From Euglena gracilis (Eukaryota; Euglenida; Euglenophyceae; Euglenales), in NCBI GenBank assembly GCA_039621445.1, contig CP154955.1, forward strand, positions 55,743,341-55,807,340: 64,000 nt of DNA. Direction: 5' to 3'. Position 1 is the stretch's first letter. Every line of letters begins with the position of its first letter. Under the pieces are notes generated by a model that was not told the origin of the DNA, made no database searches, and saw only the letters and a list, made by a program, of their open reading frames with translations. The position numbers and the translations under genes were made by a program. Positions 44,890 through 54,689 of the stretch are shown here, piece after piece.

Positions 44890-45172
44890 CTGCCTGGCTG
44901 AAGGATGGAGTTGCAGACTGTCGTTGCACTACTTGCACGGTGTGAGGGTCACTTTGCTGTGGGAGAAATTTTGGGTGTTCTCTACCTTCGTCAACCTTTC
45001 GACCCTTGCCGCTGCGCCTTCTAGAGGGAGGGACTTGTGAGTATTCAAGGTTGGCCCGATACAAGGCTGGAGAGGGGAGGCCGGGCTTGGGGATACCTGT
45101 TGAGGTGGAAGTTCTGGACGAGCGCTTGCCGGCCGCGAGGATCAATGCGAGAACCAAAAACCCTCCCGGGCT
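44890..45172 (-). CDS. Candidate coding segment with consensus donor
   Basis: A - strand frame rich in Ser, Pro, Arg and Gln ends at AGGCAG followed by GTGAGA, a textbook donor. The upstream edge (TAATTAG at 45173) could be an acceptor. A second - frame in the first half also looks protein-like (DPRGRQALVQNFHLNRYPQ). It may be an exon or a further piece of the degraded gag-like region next to it. Confidence 0.25.
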
Positions 45173-45664
45173 CTAATTATTACGGATTAGCCCTGGCCGG
45201 CCCCAGTGGTCCCGCGCCGAGGGGGTGTGGGGTCCCAGCCCATACAAAGTCCGGCCCGACGCGTGCCGGTCCGGGAACAGGCCGATCTTGTCCGCACCGG
45301 CAGCTGGTGCAGCGTACGCAGTTTTGCTGGGCGCCAACTCTGAGGTTGGGCGCCCGCAATGCGCCGCGAGGGGGGGATTTCTGCCTGTGTCACAGACCCG
45401 ACAGCGGTGCCCTCTATTGCACCGGTAGGTGCAGTTCGCTGCCGTTCTTCCAGATGGCTGCAAACTCAGCGCGCATCGGCACACGCTTTCCCTCCCGTAC
45501 ATTCTCTGGTTCCAACCGCTCAATACCCTACAGGGTGGTAGCGGGTTGCCAGCTTCCAGGGACTGTGCCAGTGCACGGATTAGTGGGGTATGCCAGCTTC
45601 CTGTTGCCCTTGCACCATTGTTGGTAGCTGAATTGAAGGGGGGGGGGTTGGTGTCATCTCCCAT
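45173..45664 (-). pseudogene. Possible degraded retroelement gag with Cys/His knuckle
   Basis: The - strand frame contains CNRGHRCRVCDTGRNPPLAA followed by HC, a Cys/His spacing like the zinc-binding tail of gag proteins in tyrosine-recombinase or related retroelements. Just upstream another frame reads RVPMRAEFAAIWKNGSELHL, so at least one frameshift would be needed. No reverse transcriptase follows within several hundred bases. The match is to a general pattern and could be accidental. Confidence 0.3.
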
Positions 45665-45721
45665 TTTACTGGGGGTCTTCCCTCCTTTACAGGGTGCAGG
45701 AACTACCTCGGAGCATTGGGG

Positions 45722-45740
45722 CTCCTTATATCAAACCCTG
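45722..45740. repeat. Isolated family-G terminus
   Basis: CTCCTTATATCAAACCCTG, identical to the right end of family-G elements, with no element attached on either side. Confidence 0.5.
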
Positions 45741-46298
45741 CCCCCCACCTCGGGGATACCCCCATGAGGAACCCCCGGTGTTAAAATCCCTGGCCCCACT
45801 CACAATAACGCCAGTCATTTCATGCGTGCTTGCCAACGTCGGGCTCTCGCTCGTAGAAAGCAGAGAGAAAAGAACATGGATTGCGTCATTGCGTGTGGGT
45901 GAGCAGTTGACAGGCAGGAAGGGGTTCGTGAAAAGCCAGAGGAACGAAGTGGTGGCTGGTTTGACCCTTTTCACAGGCACGGGTTGGATTCATCTCCGAA
46001 CGTCACCGGTTGCACGGCTGATGACTGCGGGGCGTCCCTGGATACCCACACGGAATACACCAGCAAACATTTAAAGCCCTCTGGGTGGATATCTTTCATG
46101 TTCATCACTTTTTGGGGACGGACTGAGGTGGTAAATCCAGCGACTGTTGAGTGCGGTCCGAAAATGGCATACTGACAGGGCCGTGGGAAAAAATGAAAAA
46201 ATAAAAACACTGCAAAGAAAACTGGTCAGAAATCCAATTTTGGGCCATTTTTTTGGACAGGGTGGGTTTCTCCACTGCACCTCCTGTGTAGGTGAGGT
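45741..46298. other. Unique DNA without recognised gene
   Basis: A + strand frame (45694-46074) is open and of balanced composition, but neither splice sites nor homology support it. Confidence 0.35.
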
Positions 46299-46557
46299 CA
46301 GGATTCAATATAAAGGCAGTTGGGGGAGGTGGGTCGGACCCCTCTCCGGACTGATTTTTGGCCTGGCTTAAAGTGCCGAGCCGCAAATTTTTGCCCTCCA
46401 CAATGGCCAAAATGGCAGTTCTGGGCAAAAATTTGTCAAAAATGCAAAAAACATCCGGCGTGAAGCGCCAAGAGGAAAGTTTGAGGGGGGGTCTGGACCC
46501 CCTCCGGTCAAAGGGGGGCACCTAAACTGCGGCAACACCCTGTTTTTATCAAACCTG
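46299..46557. mobile_element. Family-G element, most complete copy
   Basis: Ends CAGGATTCAATATAAAGGCA and TTTTTATCAAACCTG are inverted repeats. Flanks GGTGAGGT (46291-46298) and GGAGAGGT (46558-46565) agree at 7 of 8 bases. The interior has AAATTTTTGCC ... GGCAAAAATTTG and the core hairpin CCGGCGTGAAGCGCC. At 259 bp it is non-autonomous. Confidence 0.7.
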
Positions 46558-46744
46558 GGAGAGGTGATGCTGACTGGTTTTCATTGAAAGTGCAACATGC
46601 CCTGTATGGGTTTGCAACTGGTGAGGTGTGCCGGGGCGTCAAATCTGGGGGGGGGGTCCTGGAAAAATATGCACAATCGCTGGCTCAGGGAGGAGTCCTG
46701 ATTAGGCCTGCGGTGGGGGGGATATGGGGGAAGCCCCGGCCAGG

Positions 46745-46850
46745 TATCGGTGAGGTGCAGCACGAACTGAGTCAGGGGGAGGCCTTGCCGGTGGGGGCCC
46801 AGGGCGGGCCCATGGGGGGCCACCGCCAAGATGCGGCTCGGGGCCAGGCA
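46745..46850 (-). CDS. Candidate coding exon, GC-rich
   Basis: A - strand frame (including LAPSRILAVAPHGPALGP) has about 90 % G/C third positions, but no clear donor follows. The acceptor would lie against the edge of the long CA microsatellite. The + strand is also open here with lower third-position GC. Confidence 0.3.
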
Positions 46851-46894
46851 GAATCCATGTGAATCCGTGTACCTTGTGCACGCAGACACACCCA

Positions 46895-47235
<341 letters not shown>

Positions 47236-47744
47236 ACACACATCAAACACACACGACCCACCCAAAAATAACCCCGGCTTTATATTTGGGCAGGATTTCA
47301 CAACCTTCAACCTTCAAGAAGTTTCATCTTTGGGGTGGGTTTGTATTTGATTGGAAAATCAAACTTTTGTGGTTGAAAAAATGTATTGCAATGTTGAAAA
47401 ATCAATCAGTAAGTGCAAAATTGTATTGCAATTACTGATTGGGGGGTCAAGTTCGTTGGGTGCAAATCAGTGTGTGGTGTGGTGTGGTGCGGTGCTTTGC
47501 TTTGGGGTGTGGTGCCATATTTCCCCCCATTTTCTGGCCCCCTTTTACCCTGCCCAACCAAAATTTGTCTCAGTAAGTGTTGATTCTATTTCCAATGGAG
47601 AGGAACATGAACATATATAACCCTTCTTTGCAGTGCACAAAAACTACACCGGATTTCAAAAACTCCATGTTTGTTCATGCGCGCGCACGTGTGTGTGTGC
47701 GCGCGCATGTGTGTGGGTGTGTTACAGAAGTACGCGTGCGCGCG
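47236..47744. other. Spacer between microsatellites
   Basis: T-rich unique DNA with a duplicated CAGTAAGTG word at 47408 and 47570; no gene. Confidence 0.4.
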
Positions 47745-47788
47745 CACACACACACACACACACACAAACGCACGAGCACACACAGAGG

Positions 47789-47821
<33 letters not shown>

Positions 47822-47889
47822 TAGGGAACCTCACACAAACACACACAGCACACACACAGACACACACGTATATTCACACTCACACACAT

Positions 47890-47950
<61 letters not shown>
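47745..47950. repeat. (CA)n, (GA)n and (GT)n microsatellites
   Basis: CA at 47745-47766, GA at 47785-47822, CA-rich to 47888, then about 28 GT units (47893-47949). The CA and GT blocks are complementary and could pair. Confidence 0.95.
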
Positions 47951-47952
<2 letters not shown>

Positions 47953-48214
47953 CCCCCCTTGGCCAAATATTACCCCCCTCCGATGCCGGTAACGCAGCAG
48001 CACAAGATGGAAAGAAGACCAAAACTCCATCCTTTCGTGATAATTTGGGTGGCAGAGAAAAATGCAAACCATGCAACCCTTTCCGCTCCTACTGCGAATG
48101 TGTCACACTTCTGGCCCAACTTCGCAAACCTCGGCGAAGCGATCGCCAGAATTATGTTATCTGTTGTAAAAATCATGTATATGTTATAATACTGCGAGCA
48201 AAATTGCGGTGAAC

Positions 48215-48383
48215 CTTGAACATTGCGGTGCAGTGGATGGGGCCTGAGGGGGGGCAACCGGGCCTTCGCCTTCGCGAGGAACGTGCGGCAGTGGTGGAAC
48301 CCGCCGAACACCACCGCCTTGCCGCCGGGCCCTGGTGGGCGGAGCTGGGGGACATTCGACTCCCCCGACACACTGGGCCAACA
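48215..48383 (-). CDS. Coding exon candidate, GC-rich
   Basis: Acceptor TTCTCTCGGTGCAG, then 169 bp on the - strand open in one frame with strongly G/C third positions: SGESNVPQLRPPGPGGKAVV, then FGGFHHCRTFLAKAKAR. The donor may be GTTGCC (earlier) or CAAG before GTTCAC at 48214. It begins in phase 0, which does not fit the donor of the 49412 exon, so an exon may be missing. Not recognised. Confidence 0.45.
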
Positions 48384-48399
48384 CTGCACCGAGAGAATG

Positions 48400-49049
48400 G
48401 GGGGGGGGAGGTGGACTTCCTCGGCAGAAACAGGTTGGCAGCGGGGAAGTCGGGTCTGCCAGTGTCCTTGAACCATCGCCCGCCCACCCAAATAACCAAA
48501 CCAATCCCTCGACCCCGCTCGAGCCTGAGCGTGTTGTCCTTTCTGCGGGGGAGCCCCGGGGGGGTTGGGCCGGGGTACCAAGACGGAGATGGGACAGCAT
48601 TGTCTTTCCTCTCTTTTCTGGATCCCCACAAAAGTGCCCCCCCCCCCAGCCCTGCCCTCCCCCCAACATGCCCCAAGGGTGGTGGGTGGGTCCGGACCCC
48701 AGGATCCTCGGGTCCCAGAAACCTCTGGTGGGGATGTACATGGGGATGTGAATGTGTGGGAGTCTCTTGACATTTAGATTTACATTGGGGGACTCCCTCC
48801 CAATGTAAATCCTGGCTGTATATTTGGGTGGGATTGTGGGGGTTGGGCAGGGAAACACAACATCCACAACCAAAAATACATATGTCTCTGAAATAAAATT
48901 CTACAATCATTTTTGAAACTCCAACATTCTAAAATGATATTGCACGCCACCATATTTTGGGCCCATCACATCAAATTTGTTGCCTTAAACTGTCACAAAA
49001 AGGCAAGCAATTTGTTTGCCAAATCAAAGCCGGGAAGGGAGGGGAGTCA
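48400..49049. other. Intronic or intergenic DNA
   Basis: A palindromic ATTTACATTGGGGGACTCCC ... AATGTAAAT lies at 48777-48808. The rest is C/G-rich near 48.6 kb and AT-rich near 48.9 kb, without gene signals. Confidence 0.4.
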
Positions 49050-49343
49050 TGGCCAGTTTTCCCCCCAGGACCCCCCCCCCCCAGGACCCCCCCAGGACCC
49101 CCCCAGGACCCACCGGGGGGCGGTACCCACAGGACCCACTGACCGTGGAGTTCCGGGCGCCTTCAGCGCCGGCTACCGGGGGGGGGGCTACCCCCCCCCC
49201 CCCCGGACCCCCCTGGTCTTCAAAATAACCTCATCTTGTGCAAAATTTTTGCCAAGAATTGCGGGACCCCCCCCCCCCAGCGCCCCCCCAGGACCCCCCG
49301 AGGACCCCCCCAGGACAGGGTCCTGGGGGGGGGAAACTGGCCA
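49050..49343. mobile_element. Inverted-repeat element with TGGCCAGTTTTCC ends
   Basis: Left TGGCCAGTTTTCCCCCCAGG and right CCTGGGGGGGGGAAACTGGCCA are inverted repeats enclosing poly-C/G hairpins built of CCCCCCAGGAC units. No target duplication is visible. Confidence 0.55.
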
Positions 49344-49411
49344 CAAGTGAGGGAGGGGTGAAAAAGGAAACACTGTGGGGGAAGCAGAGTGGGGAAAAGC
49401 TGCCCAAACAC

Positions 49412-49543
49412 GGCGAGTGGCCCGTCCATAGACGCCAGCCGCCAGGCGCTTGGCGACCACCACGTCCGGGAGGTCGGGCTGGAGGAGGGAGCACGCCGAA
49501 CTTGGCCCCCTCCAGGGGTGCACCCCGGAGTGCCCTGGAGTGC
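49412..49543 (-). CDS. Coding exon candidate, GC-rich
   Basis: Acceptor TTACCTGCCTGCCCAG, 132 bp on the - strand, donor-like GTGTTT. The frame with the highest third-position GC encodes LLQPDLPDVVVAKRLAAGVY and then a basic segment. Two bases open and one closes the exon. The + strand shows GTAACC after CAG at 49555, so a + reading is possible but less coding-like. Not recognised. Confidence 0.45.
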
Positions 49544-49677
49544 CTGGGCAGGCAGGTAACCCCCCGGGGAGGTTGTTCCGGGGGGTATGTCCCCACAGCG
49601 CTGGAATTACACCAGAGTTGCTCACCTGGCCAGGAGGAGCAACACAAGAGCACTGGGGTAAACCACCCCCACTTATA

Positions 49678-50020
49678 AATCCCCCCGGGGTTTATAAGAT
49701 CCGGTTTGGTTGGTCGGCCGAAGGGGGTTTACAGGTCCCAGAATTGTGTGTGAAAATCTGACTCCCCAAAATGACCCCCAAACCCCCTGAATTTGGTACT
49801 TTTTGGCAAATTTGGTCAAAATGGCACCTTTTTGATGACAGTCGGAATAAAAAAAAACTGCCCAAAAAATAAGTGCGTGGTTTGCGGCCGAAAGAATCGT
49901 CCCCAGCGGTTTTCATTTTTCTTCCCCGGGGGGGGGGGTTTAAGTCCCGGTTTGGTTGGTAGGCCCGAGGGGGGGTTAATAAGTGGGGGGGGGTTATAAA
50001 TGGGGGGTGGGGTTTAAGGG
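49678..50020. mobile_element. Family-K G/C-capped element
   Basis: GGTTTATAAGATCCGGTTTG and GGTTGGTCGGCCGA at left are repeated near the right end (CCCGGTTTGGTTGGTAGGCCC). The interior matches 22440-22500 in CCCCAAAATGACCCCCAAAC and GGTCAAAATGGCACC. Ends not resolved. Confidence 0.5.
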
Positions 50021-50033
50021 GTCCCTGGCCTGC

Positions 50034-50091
50034 AAACTGGGCCAGAAGCGAAGTTAGCGCCGGCCATAAACAGACACGCCTTAGTGCAACT
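50034..50091 (+). repeat. Dispersed repeat J, copy 1
   Basis: Matches the complement of 63601-63661 at 43 of its first 44 bases, starting AAACTGGGCCAGAAGCGAAG and including CCGGCCATAAACAGACA. It is not low-complexity, so the match is significant by inspection. Confidence 0.75.
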
Positions 50092-50099
50092 AAAGGGGA

Positions 50100-50570
50100 G
50101 GCTGTTCCTGCCATTCCAGGGGTAGAACTTTGCCCCAAAATAGGCGCTTTGAGGCCTTCAGCCTTCAGCGACAGAGCACCTGCCTTGGCCGTTTGCCCAG
50201 GAACTTTTGGTCACGTCGCCCCCCCGGGGAATATGGTTGTCTTGGAGTGCTGCCCACAGATAGTCAACCCCCCTCTGGGTGGGGTCAGGGCTGTACGGGA
50301 AGGCCTGGTGGGGGGGGTCGACACCCCACCCACCACAGTATTTTCACAGATTTTTTAACAAATTCCACGTGGCGCGTTTTTTTTTGGGTCGACGGGATCG
50401 TCGAAAATTGGTCCTCCCGGAAAGGAAAATGCGGGAGGAGGTGGGGTGGGTGGGGGTGTCGACCCCCCCCGAAAACAATCAAAAACAAAAAAAACAAAAC
50501 CAACAAACCACCCTGGCTGTTTGGCCGCCCGTACTGCCCTGGGTGGGGTGGGGTGGGGCCGCGGTGCCTT
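50100..50570. other. Intergenic or downstream DNA with a hairpin
   Basis: Inverted words GGTCGACACCCCACCCACC (50318-50336) and GGTGGGGTGGGTGGGGGTGT ... CGACC (50440-50464) flank about 100 bases. No gene signals. Confidence 0.4.
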
Positions 50571-50575
50571 TCGGT

Positions 50576-50640
50576 TCAGCCTGGGCGGGAGGCGTTCAGG
50601 GCGTGGCGGAGCAGGTCGGGGCAGCCAGGAGGGGCCTGCA
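50576..50640 (-). CDS. Putative terminal exon of the - strand split gene
   Basis: Acceptor CTCGTTGTCCCACAG, then a - strand frame (QAPPGCPDLLRHALNASRPG) ending in TGA. The two-base start completes the codon left by the exon ending at 52890, so the frame continues. There is no GT downstream that could serve as donor before the stop, which argues for a last exon. Third positions are nearly all G/C. Confidence 0.45.
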
Positions 50641-51147
50641 CTGTGGGACAACGAGGATGAGATGGCCACACAGGCAACACAGGGACCATAGGAGAACGCA
50701 AGGGGGGGGATATCCCTCAAAGAACACGACACAAAAAAAAAACTGCAAAAAAAACGCAAAAACAAAAAACTCAAATTTCCCACAATTATTTCTGCACGAA
50801 ATTGAAAAATCGACCCTAGTGGGATCGATTCTTTCAATTCGACCCATTCAGATTCGAATCGGGTGGGCAGAAAACGGGGGCTAAGACAAAGCCCTGAAGG
50901 TTCGGAACACTCACTGCTTGAGTTTCAGTGTTGCTCCATAGATTCCTCCTTGTCCTCTCGTGTGTACAAAAATCTACCTTTTCTCAACCATGCATTGGCG
51001 CCCCAAGGCGGGGGAGGGCATGCAGCCCCAGAAAGGAGTCATGCATTCTGCCCACTTTCATGCCAATAATTCACCAACTTTGCCATTGGATCCCCCCGAG
51101 CCGACCCCCTCCCCCTGTAGGAGAGGGTAGGTAGTGCCTGCTCGGCA
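50641..51147. other. Presumed intron DNA of the - strand gene
   Basis: A-rich near 50.7 kb, with unique mixed sequence to the element at 51156. No further exon signals seen. Confidence 0.35.
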
Positions 51148-51155
51148 GGCACAAC

Positions 51156-51451
51156 CATGCTTGTGCTTCCCAACCGGGGGGGGGGAGGGGGGGGGGTGCT
51201 ATAGGGTGCCTGCCCCTAGCAGGCACACCCCTCCCCCCCGGTGCGGGGGGAACCCAGAAAATTTTCATTGAAAATGGTCTTTTCCGGGCCCCCGGTGCCG
51301 AAGGCGCCGGGGTCGGAGGGGGGTGCCTGCTATGGGCAGGCACCCCCCAAAACCCTACCCCCCCCCCCCCGGGGGGCGGGCCGGGTGCTATGGGGTGCCT
51401 GCCCCTGGCACCCCCCCCCCGTGGGCTAGGCACCCACTAAGCACAAGCCTG
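51156..51451 (+). mobile_element. hAT-like MITE, family B (GCTTGTGCTT ends), copy 1
   Basis: CATGCTTGTGCTTCC and CTAAGCACAAGCCTG are inverted termini. GGCACAAC is duplicated perfectly (51148-51155, 51452-51459). The interior has two GGTGCCTGCCCCTAGCAGGC-type hairpins, AGAAAATTTTCATTGAAAATGG and the core GGTGCCGAAGGCGCC. Same orientation and plan as 60978-61286. No coding capacity. Confidence 0.9.
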
Positions 51452-51459
51452 GGCACAAC

Positions 51460-52406
51460 CCCCTGGGGAGGGGGTTGACCAAATTCACTCCAGTGCCAAT
51501 TGACGGGGGGGGGGGGTGGCGCATTCTTGTTTTTGTTCCAGGTGTCCCGAAATGAATCATCCACCCTGGCACTCCTTTCCCGGAAACTCTTGGGGCACCT
51601 GAGAACAAAAGTTGTGTGTGGGGAATGTTTCGAAACAAAGTTTACGGGAAAACGTCAACGTGAACTTGTCCACGGGTTCCTGTGAACAAACACTGCCCCT
51701 CTCATCATTGAATGGAATGTGGACCGTGTCCTCCTGTCCCCTTGGATTTCCCCGGAGTTGGGGTGGTGGCCCTTTTGACCCAGCCCCCACCCATGTGTCC
51801 AATGCAACGACTGAATATGCTGACGGGTTCCCGTAAACTTGCTTTTGGAAAGGGGTTGGGGAGCTGCCACACCACCCCCCCTGGCGCTGGCTGCCATCGA
51901 CACTCTTTGAGAGTTGCGAAATAATAAAAATTCAAATGAATAAACCTGTTTTTTTTAGATCCCCTTTTCTTTCACTTTAAAACACGCACACACAATGCAA
52001 ATGCACCAAGCCCTTCTGCATGTGCAACAAGGCCAAAATGCATTGCACAAAGGTCAAAGGTCAAAAGCAACACAAAAAATCCAAACGTACATTTTGTGGT
52101 TCACAACGTTCTTTAAAGCACATAACTCATCATGTCCAGGTGACCCAAATAAAAATTCAGTGCCAGCACAACTGTAAACCACAAAAAGAAATGCACACAT
52201 GGATGTTCTCAACTTTTCGAACCATTTTTTTTGCATTGATTTGTTTGATTGATTTATCTACAAAATTCTTTCCATTTGCTCATTCACAACAAATGGCATT
52301 TTCGATTGCCTGAGACAATTCGTGCTATTGTGAATCACAGGGGGCAAATTGGCCCGAAATCCGAAATGCCAGCAGATGCAAACTTTCTCAAAAAATGCAA
52401 ACGAGT
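51460..52406. other. Presumed intron DNA
   Basis: Unique mixed-composition sequence, AT-rich from 51.9 kb. The pair ACGGGAAAACGTCAACG (51653) / TGACGGGTTCCCGT (51821) is a loose inverted match. No exon signals were convincing. Confidence 0.4.
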
Positions 52407-52414
52407 GTTAAAGA

Positions 52415-52703
52415 CAGGGGTTTTTTTAAGACCGGGGGGGGGGGGGAAGGGGGGGATCCCCACCCACCCACCCACCCCCTGGGGGGGCCCCCCGGGGGGG
52501 GGGGGTCCCGGGGGACCCACAAAAAATGGCCGAAAAATAGCGAAAAGTGCTAAAAAAAGAAATTTTTCGGCGCCTGCGGCGCTGAAAAGTATATATCCCA
52601 CCCCCCCTCCGGGGGGACCCCCTCGGGGGGGGGGGGCTCAGCCGAACCCACCCACCCTACCCCCCCCTCCCCCCCCCGGGGTCCACGACTAAAAAAACCC
52701 CTG
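52415..52703 (-). mobile_element. hAT-like MITE, family A, copy 2
   Basis: Opposite orientation to 14376-14626: CAGGGGTTTTTTTAAGACC at left and GTCCACGACTAAAAAAACCCC + TG at right. GTTAAAGA is duplicated perfectly (52407-52414, 52704-52711). The interior carries AAATTTTTCGGCGCCTGCGG and poly-C/G hairpins. Confidence 0.9.
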
Positions 52704-52889
52704 GTTAAAGAGCAAATCAGTTTCAAGGACTGGGGCAAACTAAAACACAAAATTTTGGCGTCCACAATGACCTCAAAAATGGTCTCCTTCGTGCAGCGTC
52801 CTGAATGGACGTGTGCCACCAACGTGCATACAAACACATCCGCAACGACAAGGACCCACGCACAAACATCCGCAGGCATTCGTGCGCAC

Positions 52890-53062
52890 CGGGCTGTCCC
52901 TGGTACAGGTACCGGGGCTCCCGCCACACGTGCAGCCTGGGCCCCAGCAGCTCCCGCAGCCCGATCAGCGTGGCCAGCGACAGGGGGTCCGGCTGCGTGG
53001 GGAGGAGGTCGTCGAGGAAGAGGACCAGGGGCCGGGGGCCAGACAGGCCCCAACCATGGCAT
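52890..53062 (-). CDS. Coding exon of the - strand split gene; Walker-B-like motif
   Basis: The - strand frame reads SGPRPLVLFLDDLLPTQPDP and then LSLATLIGLRELLGPRLHVW, ending before GTGCGC. Third positions are almost all G/C. PLVLFLDDL followed by a D-x-x-SL turn resembles the Walker B strand of AAA/STAND-type ATPases, but no Walker A exon was found, so this is only suggestive. The start could be CTTAAG at 53065, which lies in a family-D repeat, or CCCACGCAG at 52993; both keep phase 0 and fit the exon at 53860. It leaves one base for the exon at 50640. Confidence 0.55.
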
Positions 53063-53560
53063 TGCTTAAGGACCCGGAGCATACAATTGCTTACCGACCC
53101 CCGGGGGGGGGGGAGGGGGGGTCACTCCACTTTTTTAAAAACCAGTCAGTCACTCTGAAAAAACCAGTCACCCACCCCCCCCCGGGGGGGGTGGGACAGT
53201 GCTTAAGCAATTGTCTGACCCGGAGGGGGACTACTGGCTAGCCATTTTGCTGGACTGGATTTAATGTACTAGCTAGACCCCCCGGGAGGTTTATCTAGGG
53301 GGGGGGGGGGCGACCGGAATTTTTTTTCCTCCGGCGCTGTGCGCCGAGGTGGAAATGTGCATTTTTGTCTGATCTTATTCCAAAAAATCCCAAAAATGGC
53401 CCAAAAATGCCATTTTTGTTCAGTTTTAGGGGTCCAAAAAAACACTTGGCGCTTCGCGACGGTCACTGGGAAAAAAATTCCACCAGCTGGCCCTTCTAGC
53501 AGCCCCCCCCCCCGGGGGTCTGCTAAGATTTCCGCAGGCCTAATTTGGACAAGCTGCGGT
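53060..53560. mobile_element. Family-D element containing a nested family-E insertion
   Basis: With 53080-53225 removed it reads GCATTGCTTAAGGACCCGGAG, then GGGGACTACTGGCTAGCC, colinear with 8739-8790. It continues through the CCTCCGGCGCTGTGCGCCGA hairpin and TTGGCGCTTCGCGA to TCTGCTAAGATTTCCGCAGG ... TTTGGACAAGCTGCGG, matching 1-146 and 10072-10110. Confidence 0.75.
53080..53217. mobile_element. Family-E MITE with perfect 8-bp duplication
   Basis: CATACAATTGCTTA and TAAGCAATTGTCTG are inverted ends, and ACCCGGAG flanks both sides (53072-53079, 53218-53225). The 138-bp interior has two C/G hairpins and TTTAAAAACCAGTCAGTCAC ... AAAACCAGTCACCCACC. It sits inside a family-D element. Confidence 0.9.
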
Positions 53561-53590
53561 CCACTCTGTTGACCCTCTTATTATTTCCAG

Positions 53591-53769
53591 GACGTTGCTG
53601 TGAGCAATATGGAGCTCGTGGGTTTGCTGTGACAGATGCATACCAGAATGGACATACCGGCGAAACGCAGGAAAGAAAAGAGAAGAAGCAAAAAAAAATG
53701 TGGGACGAAGCGCGGAAAAAATCGGCACACAAAACGAAGGCATGGCGCGAGAAAGGAGCAGAAACCAAG
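53591..53769 (+). CDS. Candidate coding exon, basic, on +
   Basis: Acceptor TGACCCTCTTATTATTTCCAG and donor ACCAAG before GTAAAC are both near-ideal. One frame is open through 179 bp and encodes an aromatic start (CCEQYGARGFAVTDAYQNG) followed by a highly charged Lys/Glu helix (ERKEKKQKKMWDEARKK). It lies on + between two exons assigned to -, so it is either an exon of another gene inside that intron or a fortuitous frame. The splice signals are the strongest of any + exon here. Confidence 0.45.
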
Positions 53770-53859
53770 GTAAACTTTGAGGCAACTTCCAGACATCATT
53801 GAAGCCGGTCTAACCGTCCATCAAGGCCAATGAGGGGGGGGGCAAGTGGTTCCGGGCAC

Positions 53860-53990
53860 CCGTGTCGGGACGTCATCGCAGGGGTCGAGCCCAGCCGTCC
53901 GCAGCATGAAGCGGGCCATCGCAACGCACGGAGGGACAGGCAGCGGCGTGAGACCCCATCCCCGTCGGTTCCACCGCCACAGACAGACCG
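53860..53990 (-). CDS. Coding exon of the - strand split gene
   Basis: Acceptor CTTCTCCCATACAG, 131 bp, donor CACGG before GTGCCC. The frame with most G/C third positions contains MARFMLRTAGLDPCDDVPTR and ends in phase 0, joining the exon at 53062 in frame. A second open frame (VAVEPTGMGSHAAACPSV) is less biased and meets a stop. Product unknown. Confidence 0.45.
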
Positions 53991-54299
53991 CTGTATGGGA
54001 GAAGGGTGGCCACAAGCCCCCCCCCAATTGTGAAATGTGAAAATGAAGGAAATGCCAGTCCGGAAACTCGTGAAGTTTCCAACTCCCCGCTGGGAGGAGC
54101 GGGGGGGGGGGACAATGTTTATTATCCTGCTCCAGCTTCGGAGATGGAAATTCTATTCAGTAAATGGAACAGTTCAACACACTCAATGCATCTTTTCTGC
54201 AATGATTCACAATGTTCAACACAAAAGAAACTAAGCGAAATCGCAAACACGAACACCGCCATGCAAAAATTTTCCACCCAGACCCATTTAGACTATGAT

Positions 54300-54415
54300 G
54301 GCAGTTGGAACACAATACAACACAATGCAACACACCACACCACACCACCACACAACACAACACAACGCAACACACATACACTCACAGGCAGACAGACACG
54401 ACACACCACAACAGA
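54300..54415. repeat. CACAA/CACCA low-complexity tract
   Basis: Irregular ACACAACACAATG-type repeats on +, in the presumed intron between two - exons. Confidence 0.8.
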
Positions 54416-54474
54416 TGAATCACAATTATCACCACATCACAGCACACGCACACAGACATTGGACCGGGCGCCGC

Positions 54475-54645
54475 CGCCTGGGGGTCAAGTGTTGCTGCGC
54501 GAACCTGCGGGTGGCGTGCAGCAGGGCCTGCCCGGGCCGCGGTGCGGAGGCGTTGGCTAGCCGGCGGAACGCCGCGAAGCACTCCTTCGGGTGGTGGAAG
54601 AGCGCGACGGCAACGCCCGGCAGGCCGGGGGGGGGGGTGGGCAGG
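54475..54645 (-). CDS. Coding exon of the - strand split gene
   Basis: On the - strand GVAVALFHHPKECFAAFRRL is followed by ANASAPRPGQALLHATRRFA and a basic end before GTCCAA. About 95 % of third positions are G/C and the peptide looks helical and globular. The 5' edge is unclear because a poly-C tract lies there; the only upstream AG is in CGGTAAG. Ends in phase 0, whereas the exon at 53990 needs one base, so an exon or site between them is wrong. Not recognised. Confidence 0.55.
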
Positions 54646-54689
54646 GCGCTTACCGAATTACCCCACAGTTCTGGGGACCCCACCAGCCA

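Noticed and set aside
45037-45627. 196-codon + frame
   Set aside because: Antisense to the Cys/His-containing - frame and without independent support.
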